Positions 56,107-64,000 of a stretch of DNA of 64,000 bases are shown one piece after another. The notes beneath the pieces were generated by a model. It made no database searches. It was not told where the DNA came from and worked only from the letters and a program-made list of their open reading frames with translations. The translations under genes and the position numbers were made by a program. Source of the DNA: Chlamydia suis (GTDB taxonomy: Bacteria; Chlamydiota; Chlamydiia; Chlamydiales; Chlamydiaceae); the NCBI RefSeq assembly GCF_900169085.1, contig NZ_LT821323.1:682001-746000 (forward strand), written 5' to 3'. How positions within the stretch are numbered: position 1 is the stretch's first letter; each line of letters begins with the position of its first letter.

Positions 56107-58602
56107 CTACCGAGCCAAATTACGCGCTAAGCCTAAATAAATTTGATTCAACAGCTGAAGAGAGGTTGCCACAACCATCCACTCCTGCTGCATGGAGGTG
56201 AGATGCATTTGTAGCTCTAACTGAAAATTCTGCCCCATATCGGCATAAGCTTGTTGATTAGAATGTACAAGAGCTTGCATCTGAAACATTCCGATATTTA
56301 CAGCATCTCCCACTTTTCCAGAAACGACTGTGTCTTCTAAAGTCTGTAAGACTAACCGCCAATTTGTCTTATCTTGTCCATCTATACCGTTTTTCACTTC
56401 GAAAACTCCAGCAACACCATTAACAGCCACCACTTTTAATGGCTCTAGATGCGTTTTTAATGATGTGAGGGCCGTCGAAATCGCAGTTAAAATATCCGTA
56501 TATCGTGTAAGCTCGTCCTTAAGTTTTGTTTTTTGCTCTTCTGATAGACGAGTATCCGCAGTAACCAGATTCTGTTGATCGGCAACTACGGCTTTAGCAT
56601 CAGTTGTAATTTTCAAAAACTCATCTACCTGTTTTTTTTCTTCTTCCAGCTTCTCTTTCGCTCCATCCACAGATCCCGCGAAAATATTTGGCCCAGTTTT
56701 TCCCGCTGCCGGAGGTTGCCCAATATAGTTAGCAAAGCCGAAGTGTGTAGCAGAATTCACATAAGCACTAATAGCCTCTAAAATCGTATTTCCAATAGAG
56801 GACCCTTTGTTTCCGTAATATAACTTGGCGGAAACGGCTTCTAAAAAGCCCACCTCTTTAGGCATATAGTGATCTATCAATACAGAAGCTACAGCAGAGG
56901 GAAGGGGAGAAGCTTCTACTCCCTTAGTTTGTGCTACTGTTTTCCCAGCATTTAAATCGGCTTGCAAGTTGGTCAAAAACTGACTTTTAAGCTCTCCTTG
57001 AACTACTCGTTTATGAAGCACGCTTTTTTCGGAATCGGCTGTAAGAAGGAACCCCTCTCTTTCTTGCTTAAATACTTCTGCCTGAGAGAGCGCCACTGTC
57101 AACATTGTTTCCAACACTCTGTGAAAACTATCCCCTAACACCATCTCATCGCAAACGGCCTCTCCTCTATCATTGTAAAGAAATAGTCTGTACGTTTCGC
57201 CATTGGTTAGTGTTACCTGCCCATGTTGAGCACAAGTCTGCAAAATCTCCTGCATTTTAGCAGTAAGAACAAACGTTTGACTGAGTCCACTTAATGCTTC
57301 TGCAAAACTCTCTTCTACCCCCTCCAATAATCCGGTTTCTGGATTCTGACAATTGATGAGGATGAGGTGTGCCCATAAAACCCCTAGATACTCATCTACC
57401 TGCTGGTGCTGTAGAGATGCTACTGCGGTATTGATCATCTGTTGCTGATCTGCCGTTAAAGAACTAAAGCGAAAACCAATGGATCGCACAGTAGGTAAAA
57501 GAGTTACCATCATCGCAGGATTCAATAAAATACGCTCCTCTTCACTCGTCGGAGATAAAACCTGCAAAAGCGAAGCAACTAAAGAAATTACCTGTATAAA
57601 GTGATTGTGTTGCCAGGAATTTACCAATAAGGCTTCTTGCTCAAGATCTTGATATGCTTGAACCGCATCTACTTGCTCTTGATACATAGAAGCTATCCGC
57701 TGACACAGGTCTACCTTATAACTGGCCTTCAGGTCTGACTCTACAATTTTAGAAGAAAGATGGCCACCTACCCTCGCAATGGCTTCTAGATGTTCCTGGC
57801 TAAGAAAATCTTCACTAGAGCGTTTGATAGAAGAGATCTCAGCATCAACATCTTGAAAAATACCAAAAGTTTCTTCCGTTAAAAGCTCTTTAATTGTCGT
57901 TAAAATTATATGAAAGTTATCCAATCGCACCCGAGCAAAGGACTGCGCTAAATCCTCTTCTGTTCCAAAAAGCTGCGACAGAAATTGAAACCATTCCAAT
58001 TTCTGAGTACTAGTCAAAGAAGCTTTTTGCAAAACCTTCATTACATCTTTAGAGAGGGATAGCAATGCACGCACATCCTCTGCCGATAACTGCTCTTGTT
58101 TATCTTGAAGAGCTGCGGCATCCAAACGAATAGCAAGAAGATCTCCCCGCTCTTCTTCTGTAAAAAGCGCTTCCTTTATCAAAATTTGATCGAGAAGCTC
58201 TCGTATCCCCACAACCATCCGCACAGCCCAACTCTGACGAATACCGGTAAAAATCGGTACACCAGAATCTCCATGTACCACAGCCTGTGCAATAACCTGA
58301 TTCTCTGACTGCATAGAAGCCTTTGGCTGCTCCTGGATAACAGAGCTTTCTGGGAATGGCACAGTCTGTCTTTCTAACTCAAATTGTTCCAAGCGTTGAA
58401 TAAGATCACGATATTGCTGGTTCGCCTTTTGATCAAAAGAAACAAGAAGCGCCTTAAGCGCTTCCTGATCCATTTTGAGCTGCTCATATTGAGTTACCTG
58501 GGAAACAATCGCAGAGTCTTGTTGAGCACAATTTTTTGCTATAGCCTCAAGAGTTTTATTATAATCCGTTGAGGGGCCTTGTGTGTGATTAATACGGGTC
58601 AT
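56107..58602 (-). CDS. DUF582-family T3SS effector (CT621-type)
   Basis: An 831-aa paralogue of the CT620-type protein, oriented tail to tail with it. The N-terminal part is helical and Gln/Glu-rich. The C-terminal half carries SPLPSAVASVLIDHYMPKEVGFLE, GNKGSSIGNTILEAISAYVN and the tail MQQEWMVVATSLQLLNQIYLGLAR, almost matching its neighbour. ATG at 58602 (MTRINHTQGPSTDYNKT) lacks a strong ribosome site. In C. trachomatis CT621 is secreted to the host cytosol late in infection. Its upstream region (58603-58754) is AT-rich with no gene. Confidence 0.9.
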   Translation of the reverse strand: MTRINHTQGPSTDYNKTLEAIAKNCAQQDSAIVSQVTQYEQLKMDQEALKALLVSFDQKANQQYRDLIQRLEQFELERQTVPFPESSVIQEQPKASMQSENQVIAQAVVHGDSGVPIFTGIRQSWAVRMVVGIRELLDQILIKEALFTEEERGDLLAIRLDAAALQDKQEQLSAEDVRALLSLSKDVMKVLQKASLTSTQKLEWFQFLSQLFGTEEDLAQSFARVRLDNFHIILTTIKELLTEETFGIFQDVDAEISSIKRSSEDFLSQEHLEAIARVGGHLSSKIVESDLKASYKVDLCQRIASMYQEQVDAVQAYQDLEQEALLVNSWQHNHFIQVISLVASLLQVLSPTSEEERILLNPAMMVTLLPTVRSIGFRFSSLTADQQQMINTAVASLQHQQVDEYLGVLWAHLILINCQNPETGLLEGVEESFAEALSGLSQTFVLTAKMQEILQTCAQHGQVTLTNGETYRLFLYNDRGEAVCDEMVLGDSFHRVLETMLTVALSQAEVFKQEREGFLLTADSEKSVLHKRVVQGELKSQFLTNLQADLNAGKTVAQTKGVEASPLPSAVASVLIDHYMPKEVGFLEAVSAKLYYGNKGSSIGNTILEAISAYVNSATHFGFANYIGQPPAAGKTGPNIFAGSVDGAKEKLEEEKKQVDEFLKITTDAKAVVADQQNLVTADTRLSEEQKTKLKDELTRYTDILTAISTALTSLKTHLEPLKVVAVNGVAGVFEVKNGIDGQDKTNWRLVLQTLEDTVVSGKVGDAVNIGMFQMQALVHSNQQAYADMGQNFQLELQMHLTSMQQEWMVVATSLQLLNQIYLGLARNLAR

Positions 58603-58754
58603 CGCCAGCTCTCTAAACTCTACAGTTTCTTTTGTCGCGAACCTATCCCAACAATATTTTTTTTACAACTTTCTCTCAGAAGAGAAAAAATCGCGGGGAC
58701 TTTTTTTGTAATAAGAACTTATTACTTAAAAGGCTTCTGTAAACAACGCTCCTA

Positions 58755-58793
58755 AAAGAAAAAAAAAGAGCCAAAAAAAAGAATTTTTTTGGC
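58755..58793 (-). terminator. Terminator of the TaiP-type gene
   Basis: A stem of GCC plus A/T pairs (58770-58779 with 58784-58793) followed on the minus strand by a long T-run (complement of 58755-58769). It lies 29 bp after the stop codon of the minus-strand effector gene. Confidence 0.85.
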
Positions 58794-58821
58794 CCCTAAA
58801 AACAGATCCTATTTCTATACG

Positions 58822-60780
58822 TTAGGAAAGATAGCCGGAGAATAACGAAGCGATGTTCACTAAAACTTGCTGAATGAAGGCCGGTTGTTTTCTAAAGGCA
58901 TTTTCCCTTGCCTCTGCCAGATTTTGCTCCCCATCCACAAACTCTTTTTCCAGTTGTGCAGCGAACTTCTGTAAACTATCTGAAGAATTTTGAACTGCAG
59001 GATAGCCAAATTGTGGAGCTTTAGAGATCGACGCTGTGAGTTTCTGCATGATCTCTTCCTGATTCGCCTGAGGATTGCTTGCCACCGCGCCCATCAACGA
59101 ATCCAAAACTTGTAAGCGACTATACACATCACCAAGAGTTCTACTATCTCTTACGATAGCTTCTGCTGCTCTACGACTCGTATCTGTACTGCGTCCCTGG
59201 CTTTCTATGCCAGAACGAGAGACGGTTCTTGAAAGCGCAGGATTCGCAGTCTGATTGATAGCGGACTGCACTCCACTTCTACTTTCCGAATACAGAGAGT
59301 TTAAGCTTTTGTAAGCAGCGTATCCCTCAGAAAGAACCGAAGCATAGGAGCCGGAAGATGGGGAAGCAAAAGCCGCATTGTAAAGCCGCTTTACATTTGT
59401 TTGAATAGTTCCAGCTGTTCCAGCAGAACCTCCTCCAACTTTGGCAGCAGCAAAAGCCACTTGCCCTAAAGCTGTAGCAAGACCGTCTGCTGCCGGCTGT
59501 TTCAAAGCTTGAGCAAGAGCCTCTTTGATAGCTTGTATTTCTGCAGGAAGCCCTCCCTCTGCACCGGCTATTTGTTCTGACATAGTTTCCAATTGATTGC
59601 TCATCGCTTGCAGTTCTTTAGCCGTTGCAGGGTTGTTTACATTAAACTGTTCGATCATTGATCGGAATCCCTGCATAGCAATCGATGCCGTCTCATTATC
59701 CACGTCATCGAGCAGCAAAGAAACTCTTCCTGAAGTATTGGAAGTTTTCAAAGCTCCAGCAGCACTACCGGCAGAAGCGGACGATCCGCTCGGCCCAACA
59801 ATCGGAATATCAGAACCACTCGGTTTAATAGTCTGAATATCTTTCCCTGCTTGCGTTACTTGAGCTTCTGCCTTAACCACAATGGGCGATGTGGCAATCT
59901 CCTGATTGTCTTGTTTTAACTGATCAATTTTTGCTTTAGATTCATTAATAATCTGTTGGCTAGCAGCAATATTATCGGGACTATTATTTTGCTGAGCCTG
60001 AAGAACTGCGGCTTGGCTTTGGTTCCCAGCATCCGCAATTGTTTGCAAAGCAGTGGCGAGTTTCCTCCCTTTTTCAGAAGAGTCTGTAATAACGCTTTCC
60101 GCGTCAGTAAGCACCGCAGTATAATTAGGATTAGTCAAGTTTTGCGCTTTAAGATCTTTAATAACGCCTTCTGCTACGTTTTTATTGATCTCCAATTGGC
60201 TATTAATAGCGGGAAGCTGATCCGGAGAATCTGTTGTTTTCAGAGCGTCGATCAGTGTCTGGTTCTGATTTTTAATCGTAACTAATTGATTGAGTTTATT
60301 AATAACTTCTTGGTTCGCTTGGAGATCCTGCTTGATGGCATCAATTTCTGCTCGATGAGACTGATCTGAACCTACTAACCGCTCCATATCTTGGAGAGCG
60401 GTAGTTAAATTAGCCATATTTGTTTCATAACCCGCAAGCGTAGTAGCGCTCTCTAGCCCGCTCTTTGCTTGATCAAAGTTTCTCTTAGCATCGTCATAGG
60501 TGTTTGGAGAGTTAACCGTCGTAGTGGGAGCCGAAGCCTCAAGCTTTGAGGCGGACCCGGTCAATCCGGAAAGTTTATCCGCAATAGCATCACGAAGAGA
60601 TACTAAAGCGCTCTTCGCTGAGGCCAAGAAATTCCATCGGCTTACAGACGACTTGGCGGCGTTGGTTTCTTGGGTTTTTGTTGACGCTTTGGTCTCTGAA
60701 ACAGAGGCCCCTTGCGCACTAATAAACGAACTTACTGAGCTCTGATTATTAGAAGAAACTGATTCTGGCCCGGATTCCAT
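58822..60780 (-). CDS. taiP: Secreted effector, TaiP-type (CT622 homologue)
   Basis: A 652-aa acidic, Ser/Ala/Gln-rich protein without a classical signal peptide. Residues about 80-320 are predicted coiled-coil repeats (DNA and protein low-complexity with IN/QIL-type heptads). The C-terminal 300 residues form a helical globular part (VSLLLDDVDNETASIAMQGFRSMIEQF and onward). The C. trachomatis orthologue CT622 is a T3SS substrate that binds ATG16L1 and diverts Rab6-vesicle traffic to the inclusion. The ATG at 60780 is preferred to an upstream in-frame start at 60801. It has no Shine-Dalgarno but the 17-nt leader shared with the CT619-type gene. Confidence 0.87.
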   Translation of the reverse strand: MESGPESVSSNNQSSVSSFISAQGASVSETKASTKTQETNAAKSSVSRWNFLASAKSALVSLRDAIADKLSGLTGSASKLEASAPTTTVNSPNTYDDAKRNFDQAKSGLESATTLAGYETNMANLTTALQDMERLVGSDQSHRAEIDAIKQDLQANQEVINKLNQLVTIKNQNQTLIDALKTTDSPDQLPAINSQLEINKNVAEGVIKDLKAQNLTNPNYTAVLTDAESVITDSSEKGRKLATALQTIADAGNQSQAAVLQAQQNNSPDNIAASQQIINESKAKIDQLKQDNQEIATSPIVVKAEAQVTQAGKDIQTIKPSGSDIPIVGPSGSSASAGSAAGALKTSNTSGRVSLLLDDVDNETASIAMQGFRSMIEQFNVNNPATAKELQAMSNQLETMSEQIAGAEGGLPAEIQAIKEALAQALKQPAADGLATALGQVAFAAAKVGGGSAGTAGTIQTNVKRLYNAAFASPSSGSYASVLSEGYAAYKSLNSLYSESRSGVQSAINQTANPALSRTVSRSGIESQGRSTDTSRRAAEAIVRDSRTLGDVYSRLQVLDSLMGAVASNPQANQEEIMQKLTASISKAPQFGYPAVQNSSDSLQKFAAQLEKEFVDGEQNLAEARENAFRKQPAFIQQVLVNIASLFSGYLS

Positions 60781-60789
60781 AATAAAAAA

Positions 60790-60806
60790 ACAAAAAAACA
60801 AAACTT
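60790..60806 (-). repeat. Shared SD-less leader, copy 2 (TaiP-type gene)
   Basis: Identical 17 bases to 53434-53450, starting 10 bp upstream of the ATG. The adjoining bases are also T-rich (TTCTTCTTTT on the plus strand after it). Confidence 0.6.
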
Positions 60807-60833
60807 TTCTTCTTTTATTATAAATAAATAGCC

Positions 60834-60872
60834 ATAAAAAAAGCCTATACCGGAAATCATCGGCATAGGCTT
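60834..60872 (-). terminator. Terminator of the porin-like gene
   Basis: A stem of AGCCTAT/ATAGGCT with an inner CCG/CGG pair (about 60842-60871), followed on the minus strand by a T-run (complement of 60835-60841). It lies 24 bp after the stop codon. Confidence 0.85.
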
Positions 60873-60895
60873 TTAAACTCTTGTTCTTTAAAAAC

Positions 60896-62197
60896 TTAGA
60901 ACGAAGAAATTAATCCCAGATCATATTTTCGATAGGTAAACTCACTACCTAGGTTGTTATTGGCTGGTTTAGAATACGCTGCATAGGCTCGGAAAGAAAC
61001 AGAGTCTGTAAGCCCCATAACAAATTGGTAAGCTACCCCTTTGTAGTTTGTAAAGCCGTTAGCCTCTTTAGGATCTAAGCCTTGCTTAATAGCTTGCGCA
61101 AACCAGAACTTCATTTGATTTCCTCGACCGATTCCAGAAACATCAATTTCAGGAATAGCTAAAGCCTCAACATACTCATAACGAACCGTCGCAGACCAAT
61201 CTCCTGCCCGTCGGACACCTCCAAGAGTGCATCCCACAAACCAAGCATGATTCTCCTTACCGGATGCAACTTTCGTCGCTGGTTTAACCGCTTGTTTCCA
61301 ATTCTCTGGAATTTCAGCTAAAGGATTAAAGAGATAGGCACCATACGTGTAAAGATTTTTTGTTTGTCCATTAAACCATGGCATCGCAGTACTTTTTCCT
61401 ACTAACCACTGCCAGACTAAATAATCATACTTCGTATCTGGTTTAGGAGCTGGCTGAGCGGTACTTGCATCGGCAGGATCGTTCGTTTTTGCTGTTAATG
61501 TATTCCAATCAATAACACTTGTTTTCACAACGAAGTTGCCTGGAAGCTTATTCAACACAGTTTCCACAACCCAAGCATATTCTTTCTCCGCCATATTCAC
61601 GACGAAAGGACCTCCGTGAACAATCAGTGTGTAAGGAAGGCTTTCGCTAATACGCCGTGCAGCATACAAATGAATCCCATCGAAATTACTACTAAACTGT
61701 ACATCGGAATCAAAAATGTCTCCTAATCCAGAACGGCCGATTTCTGCAAACACTTCAGCTTGTGTTTCTGGGTTTTTATAGAATCGGTATCCTAGGAAAG
61801 CTCTATTAATATCTAGACCTGCAGCAGAAGATTCCCCGCCAGCAATGGTCACCCAGTTCATTTTCGACGTCATCCAACTATTGGCTGCCGTGTAATCTAC
61901 ATATAGATTGAATTCACTACGATAGCGATTGATTGGTAGCGTTGGTTTGGCAAGAGTTTGTTTTTGTTCTAGATCTTCTTTTGCATAGATCCATCGAGCA
62001 CGAACATCTCCTGCTAAACGCAAAACCCCATCGCGTTTGCGAGTTTCCACAAACCCTCTGGAATTCAAATAAGCATCTAAATCTTCAATAGACCATAGCC
62101 GGCTATCCATGGAATTGACTAGAGTAGACGCTTCTCCCGCTACTCCACAAGCCAATAACAATGCGCCTACAAACCCTTTATAAAAGTATTTTTTCAT
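60896..62197 (-). CDS. Outer-membrane porin-like protein (CT623-type)
   Basis: A 433-aa exported protein. Signal peptide at residues 1-23 (MKKYFYKGFVGALLLACGVAG, then EA), followed by a region with many amphipathic beta-strands (RSEFNLYVDYTAANSWMTSKMNWV, AFLGYRFYKN, WSATVRYEYVEAL, FVMGLTDSVSFRAYAAYSKP) and a terminal Phe (LGLISSF), the signature of outer-membrane beta-barrels. Fifteen or so strands would fit a carbohydrate-porin-like barrel, but the exact family is not clear. ATG at 62197 gives the signal peptide; the longer frame from 62305 is unsupported. Orthologue of CT623. Confidence 0.82.
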   Translation of the reverse strand: MKKYFYKGFVGALLLACGVAGEASTLVNSMDSRLWSIEDLDAYLNSRGFVETRKRDGVLRLAGDVRARWIYAKEDLEQKQTLAKPTLPINRYRSEFNLYVDYTAANSWMTSKMNWVTIAGGESSAAGLDINRAFLGYRFYKNPETQAEVFAEIGRSGLGDIFDSDVQFSSNFDGIHLYAARRISESLPYTLIVHGGPFVVNMAEKEYAWVVETVLNKLPGNFVVKTSVIDWNTLTAKTNDPADASTAQPAPKPDTKYDYLVWQWLVGKSTAMPWFNGQTKNLYTYGAYLFNPLAEIPENWKQAVKPATKVASGKENHAWFVGCTLGGVRRAGDWSATVRYEYVEALAIPEIDVSGIGRGNQMKFWFAQAIKQGLDPKEANGFTNYKGVAYQFVMGLTDSVSFRAYAAYSKPANNNLGSEFTYRKYDLGLISSF

Positions 62198-62402
62198 AAT
62201 GTCCTTAGCATAATTTGACATCTCGTACAACCGACCCATAGTTTGTATGTTGTTGAGAAATGCTCTCAGTATTCTCTTTTCCTGGGACGCTTGATAGTTT
62301 CGCAAATGGTTACAATTCTCTTACTTACACAAGCAGGATCGTAACCAGTCCAAACACTATAGCTTAGGACGGATTTTTTCTAAAAATACAGTTCTATTCT
62401 TA

Positions 62403-62448
62403 AAGGAAAAAGAAGTCCTAAGAGACTAGTAACAGCTAGTTTCTTAGG
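62403..62448 (-). terminator. Terminator of mviN/murJ
   Basis: A 13-bp stem with one G/T pair (62417-62429 with 62436-62448), a 6-nt loop, then a T-rich tract on the minus strand (complement of 62403-62416). It overlaps the mviN stop codon. Confidence 0.75.
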
Positions 62449-64000
62449 ATAGACTGATGCCCTTTCCAATATTGGAAGGATGTGAGATTCAGAAGATCTT
62501 CCGCTCTCAGAACCTTTGCCAGCCCAAATAGGACAGCTAAGAAAAGAGCTGATTCAGCAAAAAACACTTCACACTGATCTAAGAAAGACTCTAAAGGTTT
62601 TGCTGGATTTGCCAGGGGGTGGATGAACACTACGTATGTAGTGTTAGTCAAAATATTAATTCCAATCGTAATAAACGCGGCAAGAATCGTTGTTACAACT
62701 GTTTTTCCACTCTCTTTAAAAGTCTTCCACATTAATCCCTTGTAAATAGGCAAGCTCTTTCCTGCATAATACCATAAAATAGCCAATTGGCTCCAAGAGG
62801 CTACAGAGGTCGCATAAGCTAAAACAGCAACATGTTTGCAAACAAAACATCCAACTATGTTGAGAATCATGTTCGCAACGGCAGCAGCAATGCCTACAAG
62901 CATGGGCACTTTATAATTGCGTCTAGCATAGAACAGGGCAGAAACAAGGGGAGCTAAAGCCATAGGGATAATACTCCCACTATATCCCCGAAGCACTTCT
63001 ACAATGGCATGCACAGCTGTGGTCGGGAAAACTCCATGCTCATAAAGCACGCGCACCCCAGGTAAAGCTAGCAACAACAACCCCATAGTCATCACTAACA
63101 TCACAGCTACCGTAAGCTTCAAGGAAAACCGCAAAAGAGCATATCCTTGTTGATGTTCATTATCTTGAACACAACGAGAAATCGCGGGAAGAAGGACCGT
63201 AAATACCCCGAGCCCAAATAAATGAACAGGCAGCTGCTGTATACGGACAGAATACATGAGATATAAGGGGCCAACCTCATTGAGGTATCTTGCAAGCCAC
63301 ATATCACACAGCAAATTCAACTGGAAAATCCCCATCGATAATAACCCGAGAGAAAGCGGAGCAATTAATGCACGAATACTATCGCGCTCTTTTGGAGTTT
63401 CCCTACTTTGCCCTAAAAACTTCATGACCCCAGGAAGCGTTACCGCCCACTCTAGAACAAAGCCCACAACAAGAACCACCGCCAATCCAAAAATACGATT
63501 GCGCGGATCATAATTTCTCGCTAAAAATACGGTTCCTATCCACAGTACATTAACAACAGAAGGAGCTAATCCCACGCTCAAAAACTTCTTTTCACAATGC
63601 AACAACGTGGAATTCACGGTATACATCATCAGAAAAATTCCTGACGGAAGCAGAATAATCGTTAAAAGTAACGTATCGAATAAACTTCCAGTAACGCAAG
63701 AACACCAGACGCCAAGCCCTAATTCTATAACTAAAGTAAATATTATGGCGCTGTAACAAAAGAATTTAGAAAAGCTTCTAAAGAAAAAAGTTGCTCTAGA
63801 AATATCCTGCGCACGTAGAAACTCAAAATGCGGAATAAAAGCGAGCCCGAGAATAGGCCCCCCTAAAAGTTTTCGTAAAAAAAAGATGGTCCGAAAAGCC
63901 AACCAAAAAGAAGCCACTAGGGGATCTGCGCCGAAATAGGTAGCCATAACAATCTCGCGCAACATCCCAGTAAGACGGCTAAAAAATGTTCCGGACAACA
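62436..64000 (-). CDS. murJ: Lipid II flippase MurJ/MviN (5' end outside window)
   Basis: An integral membrane protein with about fourteen helices that flips lipid II across the inner membrane. It has the MurJ N-terminal signature SGTFFSRLTGMLREIVMATYFGADPLVASFWLAFR (read in parts), ALFYARRNYKVPMLVGIAAAVANMILNI and the C-terminal helices. At least 520 codons are present. The first codon seen is an in-frame TTG two bases from the edge, and family members have roughly 15 more residues before this segment, so the true start is outside. A flippase fits the peptidoglycan-dependent division of Chlamydia. Orthologue of CT624. Confidence 0.93.
   Translation of the reverse strand, partial: LSGTFFSRLTGMLREIVMATYFGADPLVASFWLAFRTIFFLRKLLGGPILGLAFIPHFEFLRAQDISRATFFFRSFSKFFCYSAIIFTLVIELGLGVWCSCVTGSLFDTLLLTIILLPSGIFLMMYTVNSTLLHCEKKFLSVGLAPSVVNVLWIGTVFLARNYDPRNRIFGLAVVLVVGFVLEWAVTLPGVMKFLGQSRETPKERDSIRALIAPLSLGLLSMGIFQLNLLCDMWLARYLNEVGPLYLMYSVRIQQLPVHLFGLGVFTVLLPAISRCVQDNEHQQGYALLRFSLKLTVAVMLVMTMGLLLLALPGVRVLYEHGVFPTTAVHAIVEVLRGYSGSIIPMALAPLVSALFYARRNYKVPMLVGIAAAVANMILNIVGCFVCKHVAVLAYATSVASWSQLAILWYYAGKSLPIYKGLMWKTFKESGKTVVTTILAAFITIGINILTNTTYVVFIHPLANPAKPLESFLDQCEVFFAESALFLAVLFGLAKVLRAEDLLNLTSFQYWKGHQSILRN

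Noticed and set aside
53430..58822. Sigma-54 (-24/-12) promoters before the DUF582 genes
   Set aside because: I looked for GG-N10-GC upstream of each gene by eye and found no convincing match.

Overview
The window is chromosome of an obligate intracellular Chlamydia. Gene content and order follow, one for one, what I know of the C. trachomatis D/UW-3 segment CT575 (mutL) to CT624 (mviN/murJ). Hallmarks are the second class II T3SS chaperone/translocator cluster, RsbU, sigma-66 and sigma-54, CADD beside the folate genes, three DUF582 genes and the TaiP-type effector. Several proteins (CADD, Ung, the CT584 homologue) differ at many residues from my memory of C. trachomatis, so a sister species (C. 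muridarum or C. suis) is quite possible. I cannot decide this without a search. CT numbers are used below as orthologue labels only.

Layout. 1-274: start of mutL (minus, cut by the window edge). 564-4504: T3SS chaperone, small unknown protein, and the hydrophobic translocators CopB and CopD. 4565-7702: DMT-type exporter, then thrS. 8170-10250: a ParA/pgp6-like pair resembling two genes of the chlamydial plasmid, then the CT584 gene. 10406-14894: trpS, uvrB, eno. 15027-18913: RsbU phosphatase and a degenerate paralogue. 18926-21799: a 957-aa protein of unknown function. 21865-25415: succinate dehydrogenase sdhCAB. 25559-28496: tatD and dsbD. 28649-32917: a compact Tol-Pal cluster (tolQ, tolR, a TolA-like gene, tolB, pal, a LysM protein). 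32988-38796: small unknown gene, peroxiredoxin, tRNA-Arg, a divergent GroEL, a NamZ/DUF1343 protein, an ITPase, ung. 38878-42069: UvrD/PcrA helicase and rpoN. 42167-45760: the folate block CADD (pABA synthesis), CofE-like ligase, folA, folKP, folB. 45785-49712: rpoD, a membrane coiled-coil/PAS-like protein, rpsT. 49936-62197: host-interaction genes: an Inc protein, three DUF582 proteins, a TaiP-type effector and a porin-like protein. 62436-64000: mviN/murJ, cut by the window end.

How the genes work together. The T3SS translocators, CT584, the Inc, the DUF582 proteins and the TaiP homologue serve host-cell interaction. RsbU with its neighbour, RpoD and RpoN are regulatory. Tol-Pal, MurJ and the NamZ-like protein fit the residual peptidoglycan and division biology of Chlamydia. 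The folate genes are tightly coupled by 4-bp overlaps and use the non-canonical CADD and CofE-like enzymes. No insertion sequence, prophage, CRISPR array or rRNA was seen.

The observations I would follow first are: a duplicated leader in front of the ParA-like gene and trpS, whose stem would bring a distant Shine-Dalgarno next to the start codon; a folded, non-coding segment before rpsT; a possible papain-like Cys/His/Asp arrangement in the 957-aa protein; a pseudo-phosphatase beside RsbU; a CTG start for uvrB; and an identical 17-nt SD-less leader before two putative secreted-protein genes.
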